A DNA stretch of 64,000 nucleotides from the NCBI RefSeq assembly GCF_013299185.1, contig NZ_JAAFKG010000003.1, positions 62,001-126,000 on the forward strand, read 5' to 3'. The DNA comes from Microcoleus sp. bin48.metabat.b7b8b9.023. Lineage in GTDB: Bacteria; Cyanobacteriota; Cyanobacteriia; Cyanobacteriales; Microcoleaceae. The notes under the pieces were generated by a model. It saw only the letters and a list, made by a program, of their open reading frames with translations, was not told the origin of the DNA and made no database searches. The stretch's first letter is position 1. Each line of letters opens with the position of its first letter. Below are positions 62,749-64,000 of this stretch, piece after piece. The position numbers and the translations under genes are program-made.

Positions 62749-63956
62749 CTACTCATTTGTCGGAACAGCACGGTAATTCCATTTTGGCAAATATTCATCA
62801 AAAATAATTTTCATTGTACTCTTAAATCCATCTGCTACTTTTCTACCAGTTTTATAAATTTTATCAAGCACATTTACCAGCACAGAAAGTCCGGTTTTTG
62901 TGTGGTTTTTTTCATGAGCTCTTTGACCAACTCAACAGAAGTAAAAATCACTCCTTGACAAGCTCTCGTTACATGAGGAAATAAGCGATGCTCAATTGGA
63001 TTATACTCCAATGTATAGGGAGGACAATGTGCTATTCTGATTCCTATATTTAGTTCATTGACTAATTTTTGTAAATCCGATTTAAAGATATAATAATTAG
63101 AATTGTTACTGCCACCTCCATCGCATTTAATCAAGATTGAATTTGCTTGAGGGTAGAGATAGATCCCGTAATTGATCCACCATGATTTAATCGATTCACA
63201 AGCAAATTCACTCGTATCTTTACTGATACCTAAGCTTAAATATCCTCGATTATGTTGCACATCATAAATTCCATGAGGTACTATTTTGCCCTCAGCCAAA
63301 CTAAAAAAGTCATGGTCAAGTGTGGTAACTGTTTCGGTAGTATACAGAGTTCCTGAACGATATAAGTCTCCAATAAATTCCTTTTTTTTGGTATCCATGC
63401 TAATGATAGAATTTCCCTATAACTCATACTATTCAGTGATTCTGGCAAGATTCTCAAATTGTTCGTTACGATTCTTTGTTATTTCTGTTGTTTGTTTTTT
63501 TTGATCTTGACGTTTCACATATCCGTGCTTTTTTAATAACTTTTTGACAACCGTTACGCTGACTGTTATGCCATGAACTTTCAGATCTTCAACTATTTCT
63601 TCTTGAGTGAGATTAGTCCATTTAATTTTCTCATCCATTGGGCTGCCTGCCGTATAATGTTTTAACACTTCTAAAAAACTTTCATTCAAGCCAGGTATCA
63701 GAGACTCGCTAGTTTTTCTTCCTCCTCCTTTTTGACGAATTCTGTGTCGCTCAAAAGTAGTCTCTGATTCACTATTTAATTCCTTAATGCCTTTGGCTAT
63801 TGTATTTCTGTCTGCTGCCAAAATTCGGGATATGTAACTAATTCCACCATAACCAAGTTTTTGGGCTTCTATTGCTGCATATCTTCGTCGATCTTTTTCA
63901 GATAGACATTGATAAATTTTCCGCATCTGAGCAGTAATTTCAGACGAGTAATACAT
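62749..63956 (-). pseudogene. ISAzo13-type transposase, decayed
   Basis: N-terminal part (63956-63429) starts 'MYYSSEITAQMRKIYQCLSE' and contains a helix-turn-helix ('YISRILAADRNTIAKGIKEL'). After 'ENLARITE' come two in-frame TAG codons (63429-63431 and 63417-63419), and the same frame resumes 'GNSIISMDTKKKEFIG', matching the ISAzo13/Rhodopirellula-type DDE family. Catalytic elements 'KCDGGGSNNSNYY' and 'YTLEYNPIEHRLFP' remain. Near 62910, at a run of seven A on the minus strand, a shift to the -1 frame is needed to read 'TKTGLSVLVNVLDKIYKTGR' through 'VPTNE' to the stop at 62749. Probably inactive. The element end is outside the window. Confidence 0.85.
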
Positions 63957-64000
63957 AGATTTACCTGAACAAAATGAAGGAGATTAACTAACCAATTATT

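Overview
The window looks like chromosomal DNA of a filamentous, non-heterocystous-type cyanobacterium (Microcoleus/Oscillatoria/Phormidium-like; this is inference). Evidence: very frequent GCGATCGC-type (HIP1) octamers; cyanobacterial phosphoribulokinase; a petH gene with an N-terminal CpcD-like domain; a Rubisco activase with a C-terminal Rubisco-small-subunit-like domain; an NblR-type response regulator; a cyanoexosortase; heptamer (CAACTGT)n STRR arrays; and many palindromic intergenic repeats.

Layout. 1-2.2 kb: 3' end of an NRPS gene (A-PCP-TE). 2.8-6 kb: prk and petH (photosynthetic carbon and electron metabolism). 6.6-12 kb: a large TPR-CHAT protein with a TnpB element inserted just upstream. 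12.4-22 kb: mostly housekeeping genes (argD, rca, a ribokinase, nblR, a DUF192 lipoprotein, a DUF2949 protein, a class V aminotransferase, trpC). 22.2-27.9 kb: a dense defence/toxin-antitoxin island on both strands, with an orphan HigA-like antitoxin, an NB-ARC remnant, a coupled DUF3696 AAA ATPase plus uncharacterised 324-aa partner, an MNT-HEPN pair, and a coupled DUF4365 nuclease-like protein plus 187-aa partner. 28.2-29.7 kb: lpdA. 30.3-34.5 kb: small proteins and two STAND-type NTPases next to a small two-helix membrane protein resembling TRADD-N-associated TM modules. 35.1-39.9 kb: an 11-repeat Calx-beta protein. 40.4-49.8 kb: an exopolysaccharide/exosortase locus (Wzc-like and Wza-like proteins, cyanoexosortase B and its partner, a sugar aminotransferase) interrupted by a second TnpB element. 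49.9-56.6 kb: an aldo/keto reductase, a sensor kinase, a PstS-like lipoprotein and a membrane-anchored EEP-family phosphatase. 56.9-57.1 kb: a relic CRISPR. 57.7-62.4 kb: small genes, one intact DUF433/DUF5615 toxin-antitoxin pair, uvrB, a GNRPI-repeat protein and a second, broken DUF433/DUF5615 pair. 62.7-64 kb: a decayed ISAzo13-type transposase running to the right edge.

The strongest candidates for undescribed biology are the DUF3696 ATPase/324-aa partner operon (23.2-26.0 kb), the DUF4365/187-aa operon (26.9-27.9 kb) and the STAND NTPase cluster (30.7-34.5 kb). A second theme is heavy remodelling by small repeats. Heptamer arrays and palindromic elements supply stop codons or C-terminal tails to several genes, two genes carry apparent in-frame repeat insertions, MITE-like elements have broken one TA toxin, and a 60-bp tandem array shows an exact 180-bp higher-order period.
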